Source of the DNA: JAADHI01 sp964451325
GTDB lineage: Bacteria > Nitrospirota > Nitrospiria > SBBL01 > JAADHI01
Length of the DNA: 64,000 bases
Reading direction: 5' to 3'
NCBI GenBank assembly: GCA_964451325.1
Contig: CAYVHO010000007.1
Coordinates: 1 to 64,000 of the forward strand
The translations under genes and the position numbers were made by a program. Numbering within the stretch: position 1 is the first letter of the stretch; every line of letters starts with the position of its first letter. This document shows positions 7,886-16,026 of this stretch, in pieces. The notes beneath the pieces were generated by a model. The model saw nothing but the letters and a program-made list of their open reading frames with translations, had not been told where the DNA came from and searched no databases.

Positions 7886-9649
7886 ATGTCTGATCTGCTT
7901 CTGTCAAAGCTCATGACGCCTTCTGCGCTGCATCGTATTGCTGGGCCTCGTTTTTTTGAGCGCGGCAAACGTTACTTTGAGGAAGAGCGCGTCGGGCTTT
8001 TTACAGAAGAAGTGGGGGTGGTCTCCGCTATCGTAGAAGGAGCTGAAGACTATCGGGTTGACCTTTGGCGTCACAATGCTGGGCTTGCTTTTTCCTGCAC
8101 CTGCCCGGTGGATGACGATCTTTTTTGCAAACACTGTGTGGCAACCGCGCTCTATTGGCTTTCCAAAGACAAACCCATTGTTAAAAAATCAAAAACATCT
8201 AAAAAAACACCGCTCACATTAACCGGGCTACGCGATTTTCTCGAAAGTCAGGAAAAAGAAATGCTGCTTGAGCTGATTGTCGCAGAGGCAAAAAAAGACA
8301 CACGCTTTCGTGAACAGCTTTTTTTGAAGTTAAGCACCGCCTCGGGTCAGGAAATAGACCTACAGGTTTTCAAAAAAATGCTGGATCGTGCGATCAAAAT
8401 CAGCGATTTTGTGGACTACCGTCGTGCGCACGCCTATACACAAAAGGTTCAAGCGGTCATTGTCTCTGTGGCAGAACTTTTGGATTCGGGTTACGGCGAT
8501 GCCGTCATTGTGCTCAGCGAATACGGACTCAAAGCCCTCGAAAAAGCCTTAGAATCCATTGATGACTCCGACGGTGGCATGAGCATGTTGCTGGATGAAT
8601 TTCAAGCACTGCATCTGACTGCCTGTAAAATAGGAAAACCCAATGTTGAAGTACTGGCAAAGCGGCTCTTTGATTGGGAGCTTGCGAGTGACTACGGTGT
8701 CTTTTCCGGTGCAGCACTGACTTACGCAGATATTTTAGGTAAAAAAGGCATGGCCGTTTATCAAGAGCTCGCCGAAGCCAAATGGAAGAAGGTCAAGCCG
8801 CTCGGCCCCAATCAGGACGACGGGAGCAGATACGGCACACGCTTTCAAATCACACACATCATGGAAAATCTGGCGGAGGCCTCAGGGGATATTGAAGTCC
8901 TGGTTGCGGTGAAACGGAAAGACCTTTCATCGGCTTACGGTTATCTAAAAATCGCAGAAATTTACAAAGCAGCACAACAAAATGACAAGGCCCTTCAATG
9001 GGCGGAGCTGGGACTTCAGGTCTTTCCAAAAAATACGGATGACAGACTTCGCGAATTTTTAGCCGATGCTTATCATTTCCTGAAACGCCACGATGAGGCA
9101 ATGCAAATCATGTGGAATGCCTTTGACGAACGGCCCTTTCTTTCAAGATATCAAGACTTGAAAAAGCACAGCCATCAAAACAAACAATGGCCGTGTTATC
9201 GTGAAAAAGCACTTGCGCTTCTGCGAGAAAGGTACGATAAAACCGAATTAGAGATGAAAAACCCAAAGTGGAAGGGTCAAGGGCAAGAGACCGATCATTC
9301 AGAACTGGTTCGAATCTTTCTTTGGGAGGAGGACATCGAAGCGGCCTGGACCGAAGCAAAAGCATGGGAATGTTCCGACGATCTTTGGATGGAAATGGCT
9401 GATTTAAGACAAACGAAACATCCCGACGAATCCCTGATCATTTATCAATGCCAAATCGCACCTATTCTTGAATACGCCAATAATGAAGCCTATAAGGAGG
9501 CCACGCAGCTTTTGCTTAAAATCAACAGCTTGATGTCTCGTCTTGAGCGCAAGGACGAGTTTTTTGATTATTTAGGATCAATCCGTAAAAGCTACAAACG
9601 CAAACGGAATCTCATGAAGTTACTTGATGGGACAAAATGGGACGGGTGA
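7886..9649 (+). CDS. SWIM zinc-finger protein
   Basis: A 587-residue cytosolic protein. An N-terminal SWIM motif, CTCPVDDDLFCKHCVA at about residues 72-87, gives the CxC...CxH zinc site. The rest is mostly alpha-helical with TPR-like helix pairs (KIAEIYKAAQQNDKALQWAE), as in the large family of bacterial SWIM proteins. SWIM domains bind DNA or protein, and some relatives sit beside SNF2 helicases or MoxR/VWA genes; none is present here. It follows the membrane protein gene with no gap. The specific role is unknown. Confidence 0.8.
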   Translation: MSDLLLSKLMTPSALHRIAGPRFFERGKRYFEEERVGLFTEEVGVVSAIVEGAEDYRVDLWRHNAGLAFSCTCPVDDDLFCKHCVATALYWLSKDKPIVKKSKTSKKTPLTLTGLRDFLESQEKEMLLELIVAEAKKDTRFREQLFLKLSTASGQEIDLQVFKKMLDRAIKISDFVDYRRAHAYTQKVQAVIVSVAELLDSGYGDAVIVLSEYGLKALEKALESIDDSDGGMSMLLDEFQALHLTACKIGKPNVEVLAKRLFDWELASDYGVFSGAALTYADILGKKGMAVYQELAEAKWKKVKPLGPNQDDGSRYGTRFQITHIMENLAEASGDIEVLVAVKRKDLSSAYGYLKIAEIYKAAQQNDKALQWAELGLQVFPKNTDDRLREFLADAYHFLKRHDEAMQIMWNAFDERPFLSRYQDLKKHSHQNKQWPCYREKALALLRERYDKTELEMKNPKWKGQGQETDHSELVRIFLWEEDIEAAWTEAKAWECSDDLWMEMADLRQTKHPDESLIIYQCQIAPILEYANNEAYKEATQLLLKINSLMSRLERKDEFFDYLGSIRKSYKRKRNLMKLLDGTKWDG

Positions 9650-9701
9650 AGCTGGCAGAGGCGATACAAACAAACTTGAAAAAGCCGAAGGGTCTAATTT
9701 C

Positions 9702-9764
9702 TTAGGAAAAAAGTAGCCAAATCACATCTTTGATGACTTCTAATATTCCAATAATGGTGTCCAT
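9702..9764 (-). CDS. Possible 20-residue hydrophobic peptide
   Basis: A very short frame reading MDTIIGILEVIKDVIWLLFS and then stop. The ATG is preceded by AGGAGGAG with an ideal spacing, which is unlikely by chance in otherwise empty DNA. The peptide would be an amphipathic, mostly hydrophobic helix carrying three acids and one lysine. Small membrane peptides of this type include type I toxins such as TisB as well as regulatory microproteins. No homology can be claimed. It lies alone between the SWIM gene and a MITE-like element. Confidence 0.45.
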   Translation of the reverse strand: MDTIIGILEVIKDVIWLLFS

Positions 9765-9932
9765 GTTCTCCTCCTATTACACTTTGGATTGATAGCTTGT
9801 TACCTGACTAAAGATACTACAAGCCCCATTTCAAAATCAATTGTCGCTTATTAGATTAAGGACGTGATCCCGTTTTAATTTTTAAGGAGAAGTCATGCTC
9901 GCGAAAGCGGGTATCCAGTATCTTGAGGTCTT

Positions 9933-10095
9933 AAGGAACCTCTGATCAAGTCATGAATTGTTTTTTCAGGGGGAAAATCCCCAGCTTCTGTGTTCCAAAT
10001 TTTGAAAATAACGCGCTATTCTCTGCAATTTGCGCCTTGAACCAGGAAATTTTGTCTCATGAAAAATTCAACCCAGACTTAATCAGAGGTTCCTT
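9933..10095. repeat. 163-bp MITE-like element
   Basis: Terminal inverted repeats of 20 bp, 9933-9952 and 10076-10095, differ at one position (AAGGAACCTCTGATYAAGTC). The interior has no gene. Single ends of the same family occur at about 20199-20213, at 31988-32025 (about 38 bp closely similar to the left end) and in degenerate form at 17448-17468. Together they mark a small dispersed repeat family in this genome. Confidence 0.75.
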
Positions 10096-10111
10096 TACTA
10101 CGCTTCACATC

Positions 10112-10750
10112 TCAAAGATTGAATCGTGAATCTTGAATTTTTGCCTCTAGTTTTTCCTTGAGCTTTTCCGCCGCTTGAAACCCGGGTTTGACATCAAGGG
10201 CTTGCGTAACCGCATCCAGTGCTTCAAAATCTCTTCCTAAGCGGAGCAGCACTTCGGCTTTTTCCTTCCAGGCCTTCGCATCGCTGGCATTTCGTCGGAT
10301 CAACAATTTATAGACGCCAAGCGCTTCTTTCAAACGATTCAAATCCAGCAAGACCGCACCTTTGTTGTGTAAGGCCCGCGTGAGTAGGGGACGAATCTCC
10401 AGCGCTTTTTTAAAAGCTGTGAGTGCCTCCTCCTGTCGTTCCAGTTTGAACAGGGCCTCGCCTTTGTAATTCCAAGCTTTGGGATCGTCTTCTTTGAGTA
10501 AAATCGCTTGATTAAAGGCAAAGAGTGCATCTTGATAACGACCTTTTCGGAGCAATGTAATGCCGCGTCGATTCCAAGCCTTGGGGTTGTTGGCAAGGTC
10601 ATCTTCGGAAATGAGATCAAATCCAGTGGATAAATCTGTTGGTTCACTTTCCGGGTGATCTCCTGTCGCAGCGAAAAGCAAGGAGGGGACGAACAATGCG
10701 CTATATAAACAGAGGCGGACTAAGAATGGGGGATGGAACATCTGATTCAA
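10112..10750 (-). CDS. Exported TPR protein
   Basis: A 212-residue protein with an N-terminal signal peptide (hydrophobic LYSALFVPSLLFAATG, likely cleaved near residue 29). It then carries about four tetratricopeptide repeats, with recurring units such as AWNYKGEALFKLERQEEALTAFKKAL, seen here in pieces. Such proteins usually scaffold periplasmic complexes. The gene is divergent from the proteasome operon and shares its upstream region. Function beyond protein binding is unknown. Confidence 0.8.
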   Translation of the reverse strand: MNQMFHPPFLVRLCLYSALFVPSLLFAATGDHPESEPTDLSTGFDLISEDDLANNPKAWNRRGITLLRKGRYQDALFAFNQAILLKEDDPKAWNYKGEALFKLERQEEALTAFKKALEIRPLLTRALHNKGAVLLDLNRLKEALGVYKLLIRRNASDAKAWKEKAEVLLRLGRDFEALDAVTQALDVKPGFQAAEKLKEKLEAKIQDSRFNL

Positions 10751-10924
10751 TCTCGCAAAAAGGAAAACAGGATAAACACAGATCTAAAGAGGTGACTTGG
10801 AAAGTGTAAGGGAGTCGCCTGCAAAGGTGCAAGATTAAAATCAAAAAGGAGGGGTTCAGCCTTTAAAAGAGCAATCGTATAAAAAAACCAAAAAGTACTG
10901 ATTGATCTCTCTTGTTCTTGTAGA

Positions 10925-10954
10925 TTGACAAGGTCACAAGGGGCAGTCTAGTAT
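10925..10954 (+). promoter_or_regulatory. Promoter of the proteasome operon
   Basis: A perfect TTGACA at 10925-10930 and TAGTAT at 10949-10954 with an 18-nt spacer. It lies about 65 nt upstream of the first gene of the Pup-proteasome operon. No other promoter-like sequence was seen before the operon's remaining genes, so one transcript may cover all six. Confidence 0.65.
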
Positions 10955-11017
10955 TTATTTTTGTCTCTCTGATCTACAGGTAATGCATACCCATATTTTT
11001 TCAAGGAGGTCTTTCCC

Positions 11018-12706
11018 ATTAGCGATCAAAACATTTTTAATGCAAGCGACGTCGGTTCAGCCTCCAGAGAAAAGGCCCAGCAGACGGTCCTTCAACTCAT
11101 AGATGTGCTCTTGCTTGAAGTCGTCGAAGAGGGCCCTCGAGTGGTCTTAGGCCGACTTCGAGAACAAGTCCTCAGAGCCGATCTTCAGGCAGAGGCGACA
11201 ACAAGCGAGCTAAAAAAACTCACTGAGGTTGTTGAAAAAGTGACTTCGCCCGCCAATCGCATTGGCACCTTGCTCAGTCTGCCGACAGAAACAACCGCAC
11301 ACATCGTGGTCGGGGGCGCAGAATATTACGCTAATATTGATCCGAGACTTGAAGAGAGTGAACTCGAAGTCGGCATGCAGATTTTGGTCAATGAGGCCTT
11401 TACCGTGCTCAAAACACTCGATTATGACAAAAGTGGCGCCCTCATGAAAATCAGTGATCTATTGCCCGATGGTCGTATTCGTGTTGCAGGGGAAACAGGC
11501 GCAAATTCGACCTTATTGATTTGTGCTGCTTCCTTGAAAGACGAAAAACTCAAAGTCGGCGACGAAGTTCGTACCGATGCCAGTCATCGTGTCGCCGTCG
11601 AACGTGTGGATGCCTCGCAAAAGAAAAATTACTTTTTGCAGGAAAGCCCAACGACGACCTGGGATGACATCGGGGGACAAACAGACGCGATTAAATCCAT
11701 CCGAGATACCTTAGAGGAACCACTGCTCCACCCCGAGCTCTACCAGCGCTTTCAGTACAGCCAACCCAAAGGGTTTTTACTCTATGGCCCACCCGGCTGT
11801 GGAAAAACACTCATTGGGAAAGCCACGGCCACGAGCATCGTGCGACAACTTCAAAAAGAAAAGAAAGAAAAAGTCGAAGAATATTTTCTCCACATCAAAG
11901 GCCCTGAAATTTTGAATATGTGGCTGGGTGAAAGTGAACGTATGGTACGCGACATCTTTGCGCAAGCGCGGGAAAAAGCCAATTCCGGCTACTTGCCCGT
12001 GGTTTTTATTGATGAAGCCGAATCCATCTTAGGCACCCGACGCTCTTCACGCGCACAAAACATCTTAAGTACCCTTGTGCCCATGTTTTGTGCAGAGATG
12101 GATGGCATTGCCTCGCTCAAAGAAATGGTGATTATTTTGGCCTCCAACCGACCGGATCTCATTGATCCCGCCATCCTCCGACCGGGTCGCATTGATCGAA
12201 AAATTAAAGTGGGTCGCCCCGATAAAACGTCGACTCGCGATATTTTTGCAATCTATCTCTCGGAAAAACTGCCGCTTGCACAAGACTTGCTGGATGAAGC
12301 AGGGGGCGATTCAGAAAAAGCCCGTCAAATGCTGATTGAATGCTGTACAGAAGCACTCTTTCAAGACAATACGGAAAACAAGATGATTGAAGTGCGTCTT
12401 CGCAGCAACCGACGCGAAGTCCTCTATCGCAAAGACCTTGTCAACGGCGCAATTATCGCCTCCATTGTCGAGCGTGCGAAAGAAACGGCCATCAAACGAG
12501 CCATCGCAGGCGAAGCAGAAGGTCTCAGCAAAAGCGACTTGCTGGATGCCTTGTCTGCCGAATACAAAGAAGGTGAAATCCTCCCGCCCACGGGTATTCT
12601 CGAAGACTGGCTGACCCTCATCGACCACGATCCTAAAAATGTGGTGGGCATTTCTCTTTTGAATGAAGAAAAAGAATTAAACCAAAGCCAGAAAAGTATT
12701 ATCTGA
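11018..12706 (+). CDS. mpa: Proteasomal ARC/Mpa ATPase
   Basis: The AAA+ unfoldase that recognises pupylated proteins and feeds them to the 20S core. From the proposed start it has 562 residues: an N-terminal coiled-coil segment (to about 80), OB-type interdomain (about 80-205), then AAA+ with Walker A GPPGCGKT (257-264), Walker B FIDE (330-333) and the NRPDLIDPAILRPGRID region (377-393). The start is unusual. AAGGAGGT (11003-11010) is followed after 7 nt by ATT at 11018, and no ATG, GTG or TTG occurs in frame before a GTG at 11105, which lacks a ribosome-binding site and would cut into the coiled coil. The C-terminus ends KSII and has no GQYL/HbYX docking tail. It is first in the operon, 61 nt before dop. 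Confidence 0.92.
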   Translation: MSDQNIFNASDVGSASREKAQQTVLQLIDVLLLEVVEEGPRVVLGRLREQVLRADLQAEATTSELKKLTEVVEKVTSPANRIGTLLSLPTETTAHIVVGGAEYYANIDPRLEESELEVGMQILVNEAFTVLKTLDYDKSGALMKISDLLPDGRIRVAGETGANSTLLICAASLKDEKLKVGDEVRTDASHRVAVERVDASQKKNYFLQESPTTTWDDIGGQTDAIKSIRDTLEEPLLHPELYQRFQYSQPKGFLLYGPPGCGKTLIGKATATSIVRQLQKEKKEKVEEYFLHIKGPEILNMWLGESERMVRDIFAQAREKANSGYLPVVFIDEAESILGTRRSSRAQNILSTLVPMFCAEMDGIASLKEMVIILASNRPDLIDPAILRPGRIDRKIKVGRPDKTSTRDIFAIYLSEKLPLAQDLLDEAGGDSEKARQMLIECCTEALFQDNTENKMIEVRLRSNRREVLYRKDLVNGAIIASIVERAKETAIKRAIAGEAEGLSKSDLLDALSAEYKEGEILPPTGILEDWLTLIDHDPKNVVGISLLNEEKELNQSQKSII

Positions 12707-12729
12707 GCCTAAGTCCGAGAGGTTCTTAG

Positions 12730-12749
12730 ATTCCCGCCTTTGCGGGAAT
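12730..12749. repeat. Intercistronic REP-like hairpin
   Basis: ATTCCCGC and GCGGGAAT form an 8-bp stem around CTTT between mpa and dop. Related GCGGGAAT pieces occur near 9900-9920 and 46966-46975. No T run follows, so it is more likely a dispersed repeat or mRNA-stability hairpin than a terminator. Confidence 0.6.
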
Positions 12750-12767
12750 GAGGGTTGAGGAGAGGGT

Positions 12768-14288
12768 ATGAAAGAAGGCCAGCCAGAATTTCGACAACTC
12801 TTTGGCATCGAAACCGAGTACGGCATTATCCGTGAAGATGTGGATGAGAGTGACCCCGTTGTCGAATCCATGGAATTGGTGCGTTGTCACAAGCGCCCTT
12901 TTCGCGCCGACTGGGATTACAGTGCCGAAGACCCCATGCAGGACGCTCGGGGGTTTCGGGTCAAAAGCCTGCAACAAGAGCAGGAAGAATTAGACTTTGA
13001 AAAGCTAGACCGCCATCGTCCTTTTTCCTTTCACGAAATGAAAAGTGACCTGATGTTGGAAAACGGGGCACGTTTTTACAATGACCACACCCATCCCGAA
13101 TATTCAACACCCGAATGCGCAAGCCTATCGAGCCTTATCGCACACGACCGCGCCGGAGAACGCATTTTAAGAGAATGTGCCCTCACCCGAAACAAAAATT
13201 TAGCACAGGAAGACGCGCTGCAACTTTACAAAAACAACACCGATTTTCACGGTCACAGCTACGGCTGTCACGACAACTACCTGCTACCGAGAAGCCTCCC
13301 CTTTGAAGCCCTTGTGCAGCAGCTCATTCCCTTCTTGGTCACCCGTCAAATCTTTGCTGGAGCCGGAAAAATCGGTATTGAAGACCACAGGGGCTACACT
13401 CAAAATGGTTTTCAGCTCTCACAACGGGCTGACTTTTTTGAAACGGAAATCAGCATCGATACCATGCACGCACGCCCCATCTTAAATACCCGTGATGAAC
13501 CCCACGCAGACCCTGCGCTGTTTCGAAGGTTGCATCTTATTTTGGGCGACTCCAACATGTCTGAGTATACGACCGCGCTCAAAATCGGTACGACCTCCCT
13601 GGTCTTGCGACTCATTGAAAAAGGGCTCGCCCCGACAAACAGTGCGCTCTGGGAGAACGTCAACACCCTGAAAAGCATCTCCCGTGATTGCACATTGAAA
13701 CAAAACGTTCCACTCAAAAATGGGAAGCATATTTCCTCCATCGACCATCAGCGGCTTTTTTTGAACGCGGCATCAAAGGCTTTTTTTAACGAAAATGAAG
13801 AAACATCCTGGATACTTCAACACTGGGAAAGCACGCTGGATGCACTCGAAAACGATCCCAGGCAACTCATTGACCGTATTGATTGGGTCACTAAAAAGTG
13901 GCTCTTAGAAACATTTATGGATGCAGAAAATTGCGACTGGACTGATCCCCGTCTGCCTGGCTTAGATTTGGAATATCACAACATTGACCCTGAACGCGGT
14001 TTGTATTTGGGTCTTGAAATGGATGGAGAAATGCAGCGCTTTGTCAGTGATGCCGACATTAAAAAAGCCATGCGCACTGGTCCCTCTGATAGCCGAGCCG
14101 GTCTGCGCGGTCTCATCGTGAAAACTTTTTTAAAAGACATCAAAAAAATCCAGTGGGAGCAGATTGTTTTTTCAGGAGATCAAGCCAGGGTTTACAAACT
14201 TGACCCGACAATGACAGCGGATGAGATTGAAGTGGAAATGCAGCGGATATCAGGGTGCAGTAGCATAAAAGCACTCATGGAAAAATGA
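12768..14288 (+). CDS. dop: Pup deamidase/depupylase Dop
   Basis: A 506-residue carboxylate-amine ligase-fold enzyme. Dop rather than PafA is indicated by the long N-terminal insertion with DWDYSAEDPMQDARGF (about 48-63) and by NGARFYNDHTHPEYSTPE (about 99-116), whose Asp106 corresponds to the catalytic Asp. The FGIETEYG metal/ATP motif is at 12-19. Dop removes Pup from substrates and, where Pup ends in Gln, deamidates it. The Pup here already ends in Glu, so only depupylation is needed. GAGGAGAGG precedes the ATG. It overlaps no upstream gene and is followed at 35 nt by the Pup gene. Confidence 0.93.
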   Translation: MKEGQPEFRQLFGIETEYGIIREDVDESDPVVESMELVRCHKRPFRADWDYSAEDPMQDARGFRVKSLQQEQEELDFEKLDRHRPFSFHEMKSDLMLENGARFYNDHTHPEYSTPECASLSSLIAHDRAGERILRECALTRNKNLAQEDALQLYKNNTDFHGHSYGCHDNYLLPRSLPFEALVQQLIPFLVTRQIFAGAGKIGIEDHRGYTQNGFQLSQRADFFETEISIDTMHARPILNTRDEPHADPALFRRLHLILGDSNMSEYTTALKIGTTSLVLRLIEKGLAPTNSALWENVNTLKSISRDCTLKQNVPLKNGKHISSIDHQRLFLNAASKAFFNENEETSWILQHWESTLDALENDPRQLIDRIDWVTKKWLLETFMDAENCDWTDPRLPGLDLEYHNIDPERGLYLGLEMDGEMQRFVSDADIKKAMRTGPSDSRAGLRGLIVKTFLKDIKKIQWEQIVFSGDQARVYKLDPTMTADEIEVEMQRISGCSSIKALMEK

Positions 14289-14323
14289 TACCGAAACGCT
14301 ATGAATATTTAAGGAGAGAAATC

Positions 14324-14491
14324 ATGCAATTTGAACGACGTGAAAAACCGATGGATCCCATTGAAAAACCTCGGGAAGAAGGTGGGCCGAAAAAACCGGA
14401 TACGGATAGCTCGCGGGATAAACTGCTGAAACGTATGCGAAAGGTTGACCCGAAGCAGAGCGAAAAATACCGACAACGCACCGGGGAATAA
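14324..14491 (+). CDS. pup: Prokaryotic ubiquitin-like protein Pup/UBact
   Basis: A 55-residue, highly charged, probably disordered modifier ending YRQRTGE. The C-terminal Gly-Glu is the form directly ligated to substrate lysines by PafA. The middle and end (KPDTDSSRDKLLKRMRKVDP, then QSEKYRQRTGE) resemble the UBact subgroup of Pup described from Gram-negative phyla more than actinobacterial Pup. The start is the ATG at 14324 with AAGGAGAG 5 nt upstream; an ATG at 14285 in the same frame overlaps dop and has no such site. Its position between dop and prcB is strong supporting evidence. Confidence 0.93.
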   Translation: MQFERREKPMDPIEKPREEGGPKKPDTDSSRDKLLKRMRKVDPKQSEKYRQRTGE

Positions 14492-14510
14492 CTCAGGAGA
14501 TACAGAAAAA

Positions 14511-15302
14511 ATGACATCTGGAAATTTTTTAGACTTACTCAAACAAGAGCACAGCCCTTTTGCTTCAGCGCCAAACCTGCTTCACACCGCTTCCACCGCG
14601 CCGCAAATGCCTCTGACCTCTGCAACGACCATCTTAGCTTTTAAATATCGGGAAGGTCTGCTCATTGCAGGAGATCGTCGCGCCACCGCAGGCAATATGG
14701 TGATGTACGACCGGGCAGACAAAGTCATCGACATTGACCGTCATTCGGTGATGGCCATCGCAGGTTCACCCGCGACTGCTTTTGAAATGGCGCGTGTGCT
14801 CTCCCACAGTTTTCAATATTATCGCCGCAGTCAACTACAAGATCTTTCACTCGAAGGCAAAGTCCGTGCGCTTTCCCGGCTATTAAAAGAAAACGTACCG
14901 GCTGCCGTGCAGGGCATCGGCACGGTCGTGCCCCTTTTTGCTGCTTTTGATCCTGAAAATGGTCAAAAGCACATCTACTTCTACGACATGCTGGGTGCCG
15001 AATTTGAAGTAGTCGACTTTGCGACGACCGGTTCCGGCTCTCCCGGCATTCGGGGCGTATTACACTTTTACAATCGCTGGAATGCCGAACCCGTCTCGTC
15101 GCTCTCTCAGGACGATGCGGTGGTCTTGGCCATGCGTCTGCTTGAAACTGCGGCGGAACATGATTCGGCCACGGGTGGCATCAAAACCGCAGCACAAGTC
15201 TTTCCGACCGTAAAAACCATCACAGAAGAAGGGGTACGCAGCTTGCCCTTAGATCAACTCAAATCTCTGTACCATGAGAAAGTCGAGAATCGCCATGTTT
15301 GA
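14511..15302 (+). CDS. prcB: 20S proteasome beta subunit
   Basis: A 263-residue catalytic subunit. A 38-residue propeptide ends before Thr39 in TTILAFKYREG, the expected N-terminal nucleophile after self-cleavage. In mature numbering Asp17 (GDRR) and Lys33 (DRADK) are in place, so the protease should be active. The start is the ATG at 14511 with CAGGAGA about 10 nt upstream; a longer frame from 14445 overlaps pup and is unlikely. It overlaps prcA by 8 nt, which suggests coupled translation of the two proteasome rings. Confidence 0.94.
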   Translation: MTSGNFLDLLKQEHSPFASAPNLLHTASTAPQMPLTSATTILAFKYREGLLIAGDRRATAGNMVMYDRADKVIDIDRHSVMAIAGSPATAFEMARVLSHSFQYYRRSQLQDLSLEGKVRALSRLLKENVPAAVQGIGTVVPLFAAFDPENGQKHIYFYDMLGAEFEVVDFATTGSGSPGIRGVLHFYNRWNAEPVSSLSQDDAVVLAMRLLETAAEHDSATGGIKTAAQVFPTVKTITEEGVRSLPLDQLKSLYHEKVENRHV

Positions 15303-16026
15303 AGAACCTTATCGTTGGGCCGAAGCCGTCTCTAACCGACGTGACTATCTGGAAGACCAACTGCAATCGGGAAGCCCCGTCGTTGCCCTGCCCTGTACCG
15401 AGGGCATCTTGCTGCTCTCTGTCTCGGCAGGCACACAAAAAGTCTACGAGATCTACGACCGCGTGGCTTTAGGTGCACTCGGCCACCCGGCCGATGTAGA
15501 ACGACTCAGAAATATCGTCATCGACATGGCCCACCTTGAAGGCTTTAATCGCTCTCCTTCAGATGTCAGCGCACGCCGACTCGTTCAATTCGGGCTTGCT
15601 CCCCCCGTCAAAGAAGCCTTTGAAGAAATTGGACGCGCCCCCTACATCGCGCGGCTTTTGATTGCGGAGTTAGGCAAAAATCAAAGGCGTATCTTTTACA
15701 GTCTCAACTACGATGGTGTTTTTAAAGAAACACACACAGGCCTTGTGCTCGCAACACCGGGCGAAGCCACCGAGCGTTGTGAATCCGCATTAAAGGCCTT
15801 AGCGGATTTGGAAAACCGTGCGATGACCGAGGTCTTCGCCGAAGCCTTCAAACTCTGGGGCCTCGCCGAAGTGGCTGAAGAGAAACGGGAGGCCCATCTT
15901 CGAGAGGTGCTCAAAGATCGGGAGATCGAAGCCATGCTGCTCTCAGAAAATGTACCCGGCCCCTCTAAAGTGCGCCAACTCTCGAAAGCAGAAATTACGA
16001 CCCTCACCGAGTCATGGAGCGCTTAG
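15295..16026 (+). CDS. prcA: 20S proteasome alpha subunit
   Basis: A 243-residue alpha-type subunit forming the outer gate rings. It shows the alpha fold start FEEPYRWAEAVSNRRDYLE, corresponding to helix H0, then VVALPCTEGILLLS and YEIYDRVALGALGHPADVE. No N-terminal Thr nucleophile is expected or seen. The start is uncertain: ATG at 15295 (used here) or ATG at 15274, seven codons earlier; neither has a clear Shine-Dalgarno, consistent with coupling to prcB. It overlaps pafA by 13 nt. Confidence 0.9.
   Translation: MFEEPYRWAEAVSNRRDYLEDQLQSGSPVVALPCTEGILLLSVSAGTQKVYEIYDRVALGALGHPADVERLRNIVIDMAHLEGFNRSPSDVSARRLVQFGLAPPVKEAFEEIGRAPYIARLLIAELGKNQRRIFYSLNYDGVFKETHTGLVLATPGEATERCESALKALADLENRAMTEVFAEAFKLWGLAEVAEEKREAHLREVLKDREIEAMLLSENVPGPSKVRQLSKAEITTLTESWSA

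Noticed and set aside
14285..14323. Earlier ATG for the Pup/UBact gene
   Set aside because: It overlaps dop and has no ribosome-binding site, whereas 14324 has a good one and gives a normal Pup length.
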